Part shown: piece by piece, positions 20,671 through 29,377 of the stretch | Layout of the letters: every line of letters begins with the position of its first letter | Position numbering within the stretch: position 1 is the first letter of the stretch | Translations under genes and position numbers: made by a program | Assembly: GCA_017938695.1 (NCBI GenBank) | Contig: JAGBBA010000025.1 | Coordinates: 48,843-112,842, forward strand | Direction: 5' to 3' | DNA: 64,000 nucleotides | From: Clostridia bacterium | GTDB lineage: Bacteria; Bacillota; Clostridia; Christensenellales; Aristaeellaceae | Notes under the pieces: generated by a model | Told to the model about the DNA's origin: nothing | What the model saw: only the letters and a program-made list of their open reading frames with translations | The model's database searches: none

Positions 20671-22182
20671 ATGATTCGTCGAGTAAAGGTTGAAAACGGC
20701 TGGGTTCGCGGCCTGCCTGCGGCTGACCCGCGCATTACCAGCTACAAGGGCATCCCCTTTGCGGATAAGCCCATCGGCAAGAACCGCTGGCGTGCGCCCC
20801 AGCCCTGCCCGGACTGGGAGGGCGAGCTGTTCGCTGCGGATTTCGGCCCCATCGCCATGCAGGCCAACTGCGCCGGCGACCCGGCCAAGGACATCTATTC
20901 CCGTGAATGGGCGGTGGACAAGGAGCTGCCCATGAGCGAGGACTGCCTGTACCTGAACGTGTGGGCACCTGCTGACGGCCGCAAGAACATGCCGGTGTAT
21001 GTGTGGTACTTCGGCGGCGGCTTGCAGGTGGGCAACACCACCGAAATGGAGTTCGACGGCGAACGCCTGGCCCGCCGCGGCATTGTGGTGGTCACGGTGG
21101 GGTACCGCCTGAACTGCTTTGGCTTCCTGTGCCACCCGGAGATCACCGCCCAGCAGCCTGATGCTCCTGCCAACTTTGGCTTCCTGGATCAGCAGTGCGC
21201 CACCCGCTGGGTGAAGCGCAACATCGCGGCCTTCGGCGGCGACCCGGAGAACATCACCATCGGCGGTCAGTCCGCAGGCGGCATGAGCGTGTGTGCCCAG
21301 ATGACCAGCCCCCAGAACCATGGCCTGTTCCAGCGCGCCATTGTGGAAAGCGGCACCTTCGCCCAGCCCTACGGCGCGAAGATGGGCCTGTTCCCCAAGG
21401 ACATGGCGGAGGCAGAGGCCCAGGGCGTGCGCTTCTTTGAGGCATTGGGCGTCAAGACCCTGGAGGAAGCCCGTGCGCTGGACGCGCGCACCATCGAAAA
21501 CAAATCCCTGGAATGGCCCTGGGGCTGCTGGGGCGAGGCGGTGGACGGCGTGTTCAGCACCTATCGCAGCGGCGAGTGGTATCTGCATGAGGATCGCGTG
21601 CAGTGCCCGGTGATGCTGGGCCAGACCAGCACGGAATTTACTGCGCTGCCCTCGGCAGAAAGCGAAGAAGCACTGCAGGCCATGGCCAAGGAGAACTACG
21701 GCGAAGACGCGGAGAAGTTCCTGGCCATGTTCAGCCACCCGGCCACCAAGGAAAGCATCGCCAAGGAAGGCTTGCAGCACGCCATTGGCTTTGCCGTGCG
21801 CGCCGCAGCCCGCAGAAACGAGGAAAAGGGCATCCCCCAGAAGCTGTATGCCTATAACTTCGATGCGGAGATCCCCGGCTGGGATAACCCCGGCACATTC
21901 CATTCGGTGGACCTGTGGTTCTTCTTTGAAACCCTGGCCAAGTGCTGGCGGCCCTTCACCGGCAAGCACTACGACCTGGCCCGGCAGATGTGCGACTACT
22001 GGGTGAATTTCATCCGCACGGGCGACCCCAACGGCAAGGACAGCCAGGACAAGCAGCTGCCCCTGTGGCCGGAACTCAAGACAGGCACCCCTGCCTGGAT
22101 GGTCTTTGGCGATAAGGCCCAGCCCGAGCCCTGGCCTGCCAGCGAGCTGGAAAGCTTTTTGCTGGATCAGTACCTGAAATAA
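20671..22182 (+). CDS. Type-B carboxylesterase family protein
   Basis: 503 aa alpha/beta hydrolase of the carboxylesterase type B (para-nitrobenzyl esterase) family, cytosolic (no signal peptide). Visible hallmarks are the oxyanion motif FGGG (114-117), EDCLYLNVWAP (90-100) and the nucleophile elbow GQSAGG with Ser201. The probable catalytic His lies in FHSVDLWFFF. ATG 20671 is taken because GGAGGGATCG precedes it. Its place after an importer suggests that it deacylates an imported esterified sugar, such as an acetyl- or feruloyl-substituted oligosaccharide. The substrate is inference. Confidence 0.92.
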   Translation: MIRRVKVENGWVRGLPAADPRITSYKGIPFADKPIGKNRWRAPQPCPDWEGELFAADFGPIAMQANCAGDPAKDIYSREWAVDKELPMSEDCLYLNVWAPADGRKNMPVYVWYFGGGLQVGNTTEMEFDGERLARRGIVVVTVGYRLNCFGFLCHPEITAQQPDAPANFGFLDQQCATRWVKRNIAAFGGDPENITIGGQSAGGMSVCAQMTSPQNHGLFQRAIVESGTFAQPYGAKMGLFPKDMAEAEAQGVRFFEALGVKTLEEARALDARTIENKSLEWPWGCWGEAVDGVFSTYRSGEWYLHEDRVQCPVMLGQTSTEFTALPSAESEEALQAMAKENYGEDAEKFLAMFSHPATKESIAKEGLQHAIGFAVRAAARRNEEKGIPQKLYAYNFDAEIPGWDNPGTFHSVDLWFFFETLAKCWRPFTGKHYDLARQMCDYWVNFIRTGDPNGKDSQDKQLPLWPELKTGTPAWMVFGDKAQPEPWPASELESFLLDQYLK

Positions 22183-22193
22183 ACAGCACAGCA

Positions 22194-22223
22194 AAGCCCC
22201 CTTCCATTTTCGGAAGGGGGCTT
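22194..22223. terminator. Bidirectional terminator between esterase and AraC regulator
   Basis: A perfect 12-bp stem, AAGCCCCCTTCC / GGAAGGGGGCTT, sits between two convergent genes. Confidence 0.9.
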
Positions 22224-22229
22224 GTGTGT

Positions 22230-23063
22230 TTATTCGGCTTGCGCGGGGGCGTTCTCCTCATCTGGCAGATCGTTGCCGGAAAAACGGCTGCGGTATTGCT
22301 TGGGGGTCATGCGGCAGTGGGTCATGAATGCCCGGTGGAAGGTGCGGGGGTTGCCGTAGCCGCACAGGTAAACGATCTGGGAAATGGTGAAAGCCGGGTC
22401 GCGCAGCAGATAGCAGGCGTAGTCGATGCGCAGGGTGTTGATGTACTGGCAGAAGTTGATCTTCAGCTGCTGGGAGAAGAAGTGGGACAAATGCGTCCGG
22501 CTGATGCCCAGCGCGTGGGCGACGATCTCCAGGGAAATGGGCTCGGTATAATGCTCGGAAATATAGTGGAGCACCTGGCTGGAAAGGCCGGTGTGCATGT
22601 GCTTTTCCAGGGGCTGCAGCCTCAGACTGGCGAACAGGTGGGAAAGGAACATGTGCAGATAGCCCAGCTTAAGGTGCTTGTTCTTTTGCAGGTTCAGCCG
22701 CTTGATCGTGGAAATGATGTTCCGCATTTCCGGATCGCACTGGGTGGATAGCAGCAGGGGATCGGCCAGCATCATGCAGCGGAAGTTGTGGGTGAATTCG
22801 GTGATGGTGTTGGGCGAAAAAATCAGGGCCAGACCATCAGCGTCCTCGGATACAGCGTCGTAGCTGTGAGGGACGGAGGGGAAGGCGATGGCGATATCGC
22901 CCGGGGTGAGGGTGAAGGTTTTGTCAGCGATGGTCATGGTGACCCGGCCGCGGGTGACGCAGACAATTTCTGTCACATCATGAACGTGGGAGGGGAAAGC
23001 TCTGGGGCAGATATCACCGATAAAAACGTCCTCTGAACGTTTTTCGTAGAACACGGAACTCAT
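22230..23063 (-). CDS. AraC-family transcriptional regulator with cupin sensor domain
   Basis: 277 aa. The N-terminal cupin-like pocket (about 15-95; FPSHVHDVTEIVCVTRGRVTM, TLTPGDIAIAFPSVPHSY) should bind a sugar. The C-terminal AraC domain (about 165-265) has two helix-turn-helices: SLEIVAHALGISRTHLSHFF and TISQIVYLCGYGNPRTFHRAF. The ATG follows AAAGGAGGGG. It has its own promoter (minus strand, TTTACA-N17-TACACT, 23126-23154) with TTTTGTCC/GGACAAA boxes just upstream. The same boxes precede the importers at 17 and 29 kb, making it their likely activator and probably autoregulated. Confidence 0.95.
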   Translation of the reverse strand: MSSVFYEKRSEDVFIGDICPRAFPSHVHDVTEIVCVTRGRVTMTIADKTFTLTPGDIAIAFPSVPHSYDAVSEDADGLALIFSPNTITEFTHNFRCMMLADPLLLSTQCDPEMRNIISTIKRLNLQKNKHLKLGYLHMFLSHLFASLRLQPLEKHMHTGLSSQVLHYISEHYTEPISLEIVAHALGISRTHLSHFFSQQLKINFCQYINTLRIDYACYLLRDPAFTISQIVYLCGYGNPRTFHRAFMTHCRMTPKQYRSRFSGNDLPDEENAPAQAE

Positions 23064-23125
23064 GGGCGATTCCCCTCCTTTATGGGCAAAATGTAGCCAA
23101 CAAACACATTTTTCCTTCTGTATTC

Positions 23126-23207
23126 AGTGTACCTAATCCGGGGCGATTTGTAAACCAAAAGGCTATTTTTGTCCCAAAGTATGTCAGAAATAGCAGTGAT
23201 GGACAAA
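23126..23207 (-). promoter_or_regulatory. Promoter and box region of the AraC regulator
   Basis: On the minus strand the -35 TTTACA (23149-23154) and -10 TACACT (23126-23131) are 17 bp apart. The boxes TTTTGTCC (plus strand 23167-23174) and GGACAAA (23201-23207) lie upstream as an inverted pair; a further GGACAAA is at 23267-23273. Confidence 0.6.
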
Positions 23208-23217
23208 TCGTGCAGCG

Positions 23218-23261
23218 AAAAAAGGCCGTCATTCACTTGTGCGCAGTGGATGGCGGCCTTT
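23218..23261 (-). terminator. Terminator of the minus-strand glycosidase operon
   Basis: On the minus strand AAAGGCCGCCAT pairs with ATGACGGCCTTT (one mismatch), followed by a T run. It is located 13 bp after the stop of the gene ending at 23274. Confidence 0.8.
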
Positions 23262-23273
23262 CGAATGGACAAA

Positions 23274-25223
23274 TTATGCTTCCCAGCTGTCGCCTGTCAG
23301 GCCCTCCAGGATGGAGCCGCAGGCCCAGGGCATCAGGGCAAACCAGGTGCTGGCCGGGCTCCCGTCGGGGTAGGTTTCCTTCAAAAGGCCTTCGCTGTGG
23401 CAGAAACGCTCGGACATCCAGCCCTTTTTGCCGTAGCCGAATTCCCCGTCAAAGGTGTTGTGGCACTGGCAGCTCCACAGGATGGTGTCCTGCAAACGGC
23501 TGCGGATGTAGGCGTCCTCCCGGCAGGCGAGGTAGTAGTGCATTTCGTCCATCACCGAGGAGGACATGGGGTGGATGTGGGGGTTGGTGACGGAGGTGAT
23601 GCTGCCGCCGCAGCTGCTCCAGCCGGTGGTGCTCAGGGGCGGCACCTTGATGGGGGAGTTGTAGCAGAACTTGAAGGTGTACTCGTAATACAGGGCATCG
23701 CGGAGGTGATCCAGCAGCAGGTCGTCGCCGGTCATGGCGTGGAGATACCGCACGGCGCGGATGTAGGCCAGAATGCCCTCGGAATCAATGTTCATGTCGA
23801 TATCCAGGGGGCCGCCGTAGCATTCCTGGCGGCGGACGTAGGCATCGTGATACCAGCTTTCGCTGCGCAGGAGATCGGGAAGGTGGGTCTGATCTCCCGT
23901 CAGCCAGGCGCAGTATGCCGCAGCGGCCATGCACCACGCGCCGGAGAAGGAATCGTAGCACAGGCCTGCGCCGGTCTTTTCGGAGAGCACATAGGGGTAC
24001 TCGCCATCGGCATTGCGGCTCTGCTCCGTGCGGCGGATGACGCGCTGGGCGAAGGCCAGCCAGTCGGCGTGATCGACGCCGCGCTGCTTCTCCCAGGCGT
24101 AGGCCTTGAGGATCAGATACACGCTCTGGCCCACCAGGTAGGCGGCATGACCGGGAGTGGGCTGCTTGTCGTACCACCAGCCGCGGTTGCACCACGCGCC
24201 GTCCACCTCCGCGGTGTAGGGCAGGTCGTTGCGCTCGTTGATGGCATGCTGCACGATGTGGTCGATGCACTCCAGGGCCTGCTGGCGCATGGCTTCGTTT
24301 TCCAGGCGGAGGGCGGAGAGCAGCATGGGCGTGGCGGCGGAAAGACCGTTGGTCCAGGAAATGGAGGGCAGGGGCCGGTATTCGAAATGATCGCCCCGGT
24401 CGAACACAAAGCCGGAATAGGCGTGATGCTCCGGCAGCCAGGCATCGCGGGCAATGGCCTCAGCCATGCTGGTCACGGTTTCGCGGATGGAGCACTTGCG
24501 CTTAGGGGACTGGTGCATGTGCCAGTAAACCCACTGCAGGGCATCGTGCAGGCCGCGCTCATCCTGGGCCGGATAGTCGAAGCAGTGCAGGCATACGGTG
24601 ACCGTTTCGCCGGGCTGCAGGGTGAAGCAATTCTCCCCCATGGGCTGCCGGGGGATGTGATGGTGGGACTCGATGAACATCCAGGGGGCGTTTTCATACC
24701 CTAGGGTGTAGACCACCTCGCCCGGCACCAGGGAGCAGCCAAAACCGGCGTACTGGTCGAAATCGCCCGTGACGCCGGGCTGCCATGCCTGCCGCTGCTG
24801 GCCGTTGCGCACAAAGTACGGCGGCGCGGCAAAGCCGGTGATCCGGCCGCCAGCGTAGGCCAGGGCAACGGGGTGGGAGAGCCGGTCGCTGCGCACCATC
24901 CACCAGGGGGCGGCAGGGAAGTGCTCGGTCTTGCGCAGGCGGGGGCAGGGGCTGTCCACCACCAGGGGAGCCTCGCCCCGGTTGGTGCCATACATAAAGC
25001 CGGGCAGGAAAAACCGGGGCTCGTCGCCTGCCACGGGCAGGGCGATCCGCACCACGCCTTGCCAGGGCTGGGCTGCAGGGTTAGTGATCTGCACCTGCAC
25101 GGCCCAGGGGTCATCGGGCGCGCCGGTGCCGCCGGTGCAGGCCACATCGGCGGTCAGGGTGTCCAGGGGCAGGTAGGCGGTATCGTCCCCCAGGGGACGG
25201 GCGGTAATGTTGAGCGAAATCAT
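23274..25223 (-). CDS. Six-hairpin glycosidase-like protein of unknown specificity
   Basis: 649 aa, no signal peptide. The N-terminal third (about 1-215) is beta-rich. The remainder (about 240-640) is helical with recurrent aromatic/Trp motifs (SISWTNGLSAATPMLL, AEVDGAWCNRGWWYDKQPTPG, YDSFSGAWCMAAAAYCAWLTG). This pattern fits an (alpha/alpha)6 barrel, as in several glycosidase and lyase families. I do not recognise the exact family. It overlaps the GH31 gene by 4 bp (ATGA) and is the last gene of a three-gene operon with GH31 and DUF5605 genes, so a role in breaking down the same imported oligosaccharide is likely. A cytosolic lyase or hydrolase are both possible. Confidence 0.75.
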   Translation of the reverse strand: MISLNITARPLGDDTAYLPLDTLTADVACTGGTGAPDDPWAVQVQITNPAAQPWQGVVRIALPVAGDEPRFFLPGFMYGTNRGEAPLVVDSPCPRLRKTEHFPAAPWWMVRSDRLSHPVALAYAGGRITGFAAPPYFVRNGQQRQAWQPGVTGDFDQYAGFGCSLVPGEVVYTLGYENAPWMFIESHHHIPRQPMGENCFTLQPGETVTVCLHCFDYPAQDERGLHDALQWVYWHMHQSPKRKCSIRETVTSMAEAIARDAWLPEHHAYSGFVFDRGDHFEYRPLPSISWTNGLSAATPMLLSALRLENEAMRQQALECIDHIVQHAINERNDLPYTAEVDGAWCNRGWWYDKQPTPGHAAYLVGQSVYLILKAYAWEKQRGVDHADWLAFAQRVIRRTEQSRNADGEYPYVLSEKTGAGLCYDSFSGAWCMAAAAYCAWLTGDQTHLPDLLRSESWYHDAYVRRQECYGGPLDIDMNIDSEGILAYIRAVRYLHAMTGDDLLLDHLRDALYYEYTFKFCYNSPIKVPPLSTTGWSSCGGSITSVTNPHIHPMSSSVMDEMHYYLACREDAYIRSRLQDTILWSCQCHNTFDGEFGYGKKGWMSERFCHSEGLLKETYPDGSPASTWFALMPWACGSILEGLTGDSWEA

Positions 25224-27622
25224 AGGGAAACCTCCTTGGCGGATGATAAGTGCAGTGCCAGACTTTCGCCGGTATAGCGGACGTCCTGCGGCTGGTGACC
25301 GGCCAGGCTGACGCGCAGGGGTACCACGCCGGGCATGCCGGGGAAGGAGCCTTCACGGGCACCCAGGGTCAGCACACCGGCCTGGTCGTCCCAACGGACG
25401 GGAATGTGCACGCATTCGCCCTTTTCATAGCCGTAGCCGTCACCGGCATCGTTGTAGAGGGTGAAGCTGCCGTCCGCACCGGGGAAGACCACGATGTCCA
25501 GGGGCAGCCGGGCTTGCTCTTCGGAGGACTGGGCATCGGCACCCAAGGGCAGGATGCTTCCGGCCCGAACAAACACGGGGATCACGTCCAGCGGCGCATG
25601 GGTGCGGATGGTCTGGCCTCCGGCATAGCGGCGACCGGTGTGCAGCTCGTACCAGTCGTGACCGGCAGGCAGGTAAACGGATTCGTATTCATCCGGCTGG
25701 GCCACAGGCGTCGACTGGGGCAGGTAGTGCATGGGACGGGTGACAGGCTTGATGAGCAGACAGTCGCCCAGAAGCATCTGATCGTCTATGTGCCGCAGGT
25801 GAGCGTCCTCCGGGAAGACCAGCGCAGGGACCCGCAGCATGGGCAGGCCGGTGCGGCGGGTCTGGGCCATCAGGGCATAGAGATAGGGCAGCAGGCGGTA
25901 GCGCAGGCGGATGGCCTTTGCCATCGCATCGTAGAAGGGTTCGCCCTTTTCGCCCAGCCGCCAGATTTCCCGGGGCGTGCCGGTGCCGTGGGCGCGCATC
26001 ATGGGAAGGAACGCCGCATACTGCGCCCAGCGCACGAACAGCTCCCGGTAGCCCAGGTCGTCCATGCCGGCATCGAAGTCCCCTTCGTAAAACCAGGGGT
26101 CCCAGTTGCCGTTGGGGAAGAAAGCACCGATATCCGTGGACCAGTAGGGTTCGCCGGTGGCACAGAAGTTCAGTCCTTCAGGGATGTGGCGGCGCAGTAC
26201 CTCCCAGGAGGCGGACACGTCGCCGCTCCAGGTGACGGTGGCGTAGCGGTGCTGACCGGCATAGGAGGAGCGCGTCAGGTTGCAGACGCGCTTGTCCGCC
26301 GTCACGCTGCGCTGCCCCTCGTAAATGCCCTGGGAGTGATACAGGCTGAACAGGTTGATCTGCGCCGGGTCGAGATAACGCTTGGCTTCGTCGGTGTTCA
26401 GCTGAGCGCGGCGGAAGCCCTCTGGCTTCACGGAACCCTTCCAGTCGCTTTCGAAGGGCTCCGTGCAGTCACACCACCAGGCATCCACCCCGTGGGCGAA
26501 AAGGTGCTCGCCAGCCTGCTGCCAGTACAGCTCCCGGGCCTTGGGATCAAAGGCGTTGTAGATCAGCCGGTTGCCCAGCATGCAGCCGTTTTGCAGCATG
26601 TCGGCCCGGTCGGCGTTGTTTTCCCCCTGCATGGAGGGCCAGATGGAGATCATGAAGCGCACCCGCCGCTGGTGCAGCGCGCTGATGAAAGCACCCGGGT
26701 CGGGGAAGCGGGCCGGGTCAAAGGTTTTCCAGCCCCACTGCCCTTCGGGCCAGGACTGCCAGTCCAGCACGATCATGTCCAGCGGCACCTGGCGGCGGCG
26801 GTATTCATCCGCCACGGCGAGCATTTCCGCTGCATTCACATACCGCTCCTTGGACTGGATGTACCCCAGGGCGTACCGGGGCAGCATGGGGGCCTCGCCG
26901 GTGAGCAGCCGGTACCGGGTCATCAGCGAGGCATAGCTGCCGTCGCCGTAAAAGAAGTACCAGTCCAGTTCGTCGGCGCAGTCGGCCCAGAGGCAGGAGC
27001 CGTGCTCGTCGTCGTGAAAGGCCATCAGGCAGCCCATGTCAAACAGGATGCCCCAGCCCTTGGTGGACACCAGCACCGGCACCACGGCCTTCATGTTGTG
27101 CTGGTAGAGCAGCTGGCTCTTGCCGCGCAGATTGCCGTAGCCTTCCTCGTGGGAGCCCAGGCCGTAGAGGGCCTCGTCCCCGTCAAAGACGAAGTTCTGC
27201 CGGCACTCGTAGGCGGTGCGGTCCTGCCAGGTGCGGCTGGGCTGAGCCCAGGCACGGGCACCGTCCACGCTCTGCCCCTGCTGCACCTGGGCGTCGTCGT
27301 AGCTGTGGAGGAACACTGGCACCTCCTCCAGCACACGGGGGCGGCGGTCCGGTTCCCGGAGAAGCTCCTGGCCCTGCCGATCCAGAAAGGTCAGCGCGCC
27401 GGTGGCCTTGGATATGCGCACGGTGATGTTCCCGGCGGCGAAGCAGCGCGCATCTTCAGTTTCGCTGATATGGGCTTCGCCGCTGACCGGGCAGACCACG
27501 CAGGCACTGAGCTGATTCAGAAACGCCTCGCGCCGGGTGTGGGTCACGCGGATGATGCCATCCGCCACAGCCTGCAGCCGGGTGAAAATTCCCTGATGCT
27601 GAACGATCATCTCCTGGGGCAT
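25220..27622 (-). CDS. GH31 family alpha-glycosidase (alpha-xylosidase/alpha-glucosidase type)
   Basis: 800 aa, no signal peptide, so it acts in the cytosol on imported oligosaccharides. The GH31 layout is visible: an N-terminal beta-sandwich (about 1-230), a barrel from about 250, nucleophile Asp385 in DAWWCDCTEP, general acid Asp468 in WSGDVSASWE, and C-terminal beta-domains with FVRAGSILPLG. The W-C-D-x-T-E-P type active site is common in alpha-xylosidase-like members, but specificity cannot be fixed from sequence. It starts 3 bp after the upstream DUF5605 gene and ends overlapping the next gene by 4 bp. Confidence 0.94.
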   Translation of the reverse strand: MPQEMIVQHQGIFTRLQAVADGIIRVTHTRREAFLNQLSACVVCPVSGEAHISETEDARCFAAGNITVRISKATGALTFLDRQGQELLREPDRRPRVLEEVPVFLHSYDDAQVQQGQSVDGARAWAQPSRTWQDRTAYECRQNFVFDGDEALYGLGSHEEGYGNLRGKSQLLYQHNMKAVVPVLVSTKGWGILFDMGCLMAFHDDEHGSCLWADCADELDWYFFYGDGSYASLMTRYRLLTGEAPMLPRYALGYIQSKERYVNAAEMLAVADEYRRRQVPLDMIVLDWQSWPEGQWGWKTFDPARFPDPGAFISALHQRRVRFMISIWPSMQGENNADRADMLQNGCMLGNRLIYNAFDPKARELYWQQAGEHLFAHGVDAWWCDCTEPFESDWKGSVKPEGFRRAQLNTDEAKRYLDPAQINLFSLYHSQGIYEGQRSVTADKRVCNLTRSSYAGQHRYATVTWSGDVSASWEVLRRHIPEGLNFCATGEPYWSTDIGAFFPNGNWDPWFYEGDFDAGMDDLGYRELFVRWAQYAAFLPMMRAHGTGTPREIWRLGEKGEPFYDAMAKAIRLRYRLLPYLYALMAQTRRTGLPMLRVPALVFPEDAHLRHIDDQMLLGDCLLIKPVTRPMHYLPQSTPVAQPDEYESVYLPAGHDWYELHTGRRYAGGQTIRTHAPLDVIPVFVRAGSILPLGADAQSSEEQARLPLDIVVFPGADGSFTLYNDAGDGYGYEKGECVHIPVRWDDQAGVLTLGAREGSFPGMPGVVPLRVSLAGHQPQDVRYTGESLALHLSSAKEVSL

Positions 27623-27625
27623 GGG

Positions 27626-29122
27626 TCATTCCTCCTGCTGGTGGGCATCCACTTTTTCCAGATACACGGCCATGTAACAGCGCGCGGGCAGGACAACGCG
27701 CACCTGGCCGGTGTGGATGCCGCGGTCTTCTTTGGTCATGTTCCAGGTGTCCAGCACGGTGACGCGGTAGGCCGCGCCCTCGGGCAGCTGGAAGTCCCGG
27801 AAGCTGGGGCGCATGAAGGAATAGTAGTACAGGTAGAAGGGGGCGGCATCGCCCTGCCAGCCCTCCTGGGTGGCGACCATCTCGTCCCAGCTGCCGTCCA
27901 GGCGCATCATGGGTGCGGGCAGGCTTTCCAGGAAGTCCCGGAGGAAGGCCAGCCGGGCAGGGGAGTGCCCGTGCAGCACATCGCCGTGGGACCACCAGAG
28001 AATCTTCTGCTCGTTCAGGTAGGTTTCGCCGTGGCCGCCGTAGCCGCCGCGCACCGTGGCCTCCCAGAAGCGGCGGGTGATCTCCTCGCCGGTCAGGTTG
28101 CCCCAGCCGTGCTGGATATCCCCCTCGTAGCCCATTTCGTCCACGATGACCGGCTTGCCGAACTGCTTGCGCCAGGTGTCGGTGAGCTCGGTGGTCAGGT
28201 GGAGCTGCTGCCGCTGGATGCAGCAGTGGGTGATCCAGGGCCGGGTGTGGTCGTAGAAGGGGATGCAGTTGTGGATGGAGATCAGGTGCTGATAGGGGTC
28301 ATAGGCCTTCAGGGTCAGGCCGTAGGCTTCCCAGTCCTCGGCGGACTTGTGGGCAAGAATGTCGTACTCGTTGGCCAGGGACCACCACACATTGCGGAAG
28401 GCCCCCAGGCGGCAGGCCAGGTAACGGAAGTAGCGGATGTCCTCCTCCCGGGTCATCTGGCTGAATCCCCAGCGGTCATAGGGGTGCAGGATGATAATAT
28501 CCGCCTCGATGCCGATCTCGCCCAGGCGGATGACAGCCTTCTCCAGGTGCCGGAAGTATTCCGGGCAGTAACGGGAAAAGTCCCAGCGGCCTTCGCTGCC
28601 GGGGGCGGCTGGCTCGAAGGGGTAGGCGGCAGGCTCGTTGTGGTTGTAGTCATAATGCTTGGGGAAAACGCAGAAGCGGATCTTGTTGAAAGGGGAGGCT
28701 GCCAGGGTGTGCAGCGTGCTTGCGAAGATCGCGTCGGTCTGCAGGTGCCACACATAGCAGGTGGTGCCCACGGGCATATACCGGGTGCCGTCGGCATAAG
28801 CAAAATGGAAGGTATCTGCCACCTGTACCGGGCCGTGGACACGGGGCTCGGCCGGGGGCACATCAAAGCCGCCGGCGAAGGTTTCCTGGCTGAAACTGCC
28901 GGAGATTTGATAGGTGTAGTGCCCCTCAAAAGATGGCATAAAGCGCACAACATATTGTCCATTGCCGTCGTAGAAACCGGTGACCTCTTTCTGCTCCTGA
29001 GGGGAGGTGAAAATGCCCCGGATCTCATAATCCTGGAAGGGGTTGCCGTCGCTTTTGCCGGGGCAGATAATCTCCTGAACGCCCCATTTTGCTACATTTG
29101 GAAGGAAGGTGTGACTGGTCAT
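27626..29122 (-). CDS. DUF5060/DUF5605-type TIM-barrel glycosidase-like protein
   Basis: 498 aa, cytosolic. An N-terminal beta domain (about 1-95; EIRGIFTSP, GFYDGNGQYVVRFMPSFEGHYTYQ) is followed by a TIM-barrel-like region with strongly patterned motifs: FNKIRFCVFPKHYDYN, HPYDRWGFSQM, NVWWSLANEYD and KPVIVDEMGYEGDI. The Glu residues in ANEYD and DEMGYE sit where retaining clan-A glycosidases place acid/base and nucleophile, so hydrolase activity is plausible. The frame opens at 29185. The ATG at 29122 is preferred because the conserved region starts there and GAGG precedes it. It is the first gene of the minus operon and diverges from the importer at 29378. Confidence 0.85.
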   Translation of the reverse strand: MTSHTFLPNVAKWGVQEIICPGKSDGNPFQDYEIRGIFTSPQEQKEVTGFYDGNGQYVVRFMPSFEGHYTYQISGSFSQETFAGGFDVPPAEPRVHGPVQVADTFHFAYADGTRYMPVGTTCYVWHLQTDAIFASTLHTLAASPFNKIRFCVFPKHYDYNHNEPAAYPFEPAAPGSEGRWDFSRYCPEYFRHLEKAVIRLGEIGIEADIIILHPYDRWGFSQMTREEDIRYFRYLACRLGAFRNVWWSLANEYDILAHKSAEDWEAYGLTLKAYDPYQHLISIHNCIPFYDHTRPWITHCCIQRQQLHLTTELTDTWRKQFGKPVIVDEMGYEGDIQHGWGNLTGEEITRRFWEATVRGGYGGHGETYLNEQKILWWSHGDVLHGHSPARLAFLRDFLESLPAPMMRLDGSWDEMVATQEGWQGDAAPFYLYYYSFMRPSFRDFQLPEGAAYRVTVLDTWNMTKEDRGIHTGQVRVVLPARCYMAVYLEKVDAHQQEE

Positions 29123-29203
29123 GATGATCTGCCTCACTTTCGTGTATGCTTTTCTGATGGACAGTATTGGATAAAGACCTTTCATTTCCTGCCTGAAAGT
29201 ACA

Positions 29204-29293
29204 TTTTGTCCACTTATGAAAACAAAAAGGATTTTTTTGTCCTAATCTTGTTAAGCGATTGCATTGTTGAAGCGTGTATACATCATCTATAAT
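29204..29293 (+). promoter_or_regulatory. Promoter with duplicated TTTTGTCC boxes ahead of the 29.4 kb importer
   Basis: Two direct TTTTGTCC boxes (29204-29211, 29235-29242) start 31 bp apart, about three helical turns. The proximal one ends 21 bp before TTGTTG-N18-TATAAT (29264-29293), with AAGCGATTGCATTGT reaching into the -35. This matches the 16.9 kb promoter in layout. The minus operon promoter should also lie in 29123-29377, but I could not pick it with confidence. Confidence 0.65.
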
Positions 29294-29377
29294 AACTTTA
29301 TGGAAAAAATGCGACCGTTTATTACATTTTTAAGGGCAAAAATAGCTTTTACACAGTAAAAGTCAGGAGGTAAGGGC

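Noticed and set aside
25250-29245. A 1331-codon open frame on the plus strand
   Set aside because: It is antisense to three minus-strand genes that have real catalytic motifs and overlapping operon structure. High GC content with few stop codons in the opposite frame explains it.
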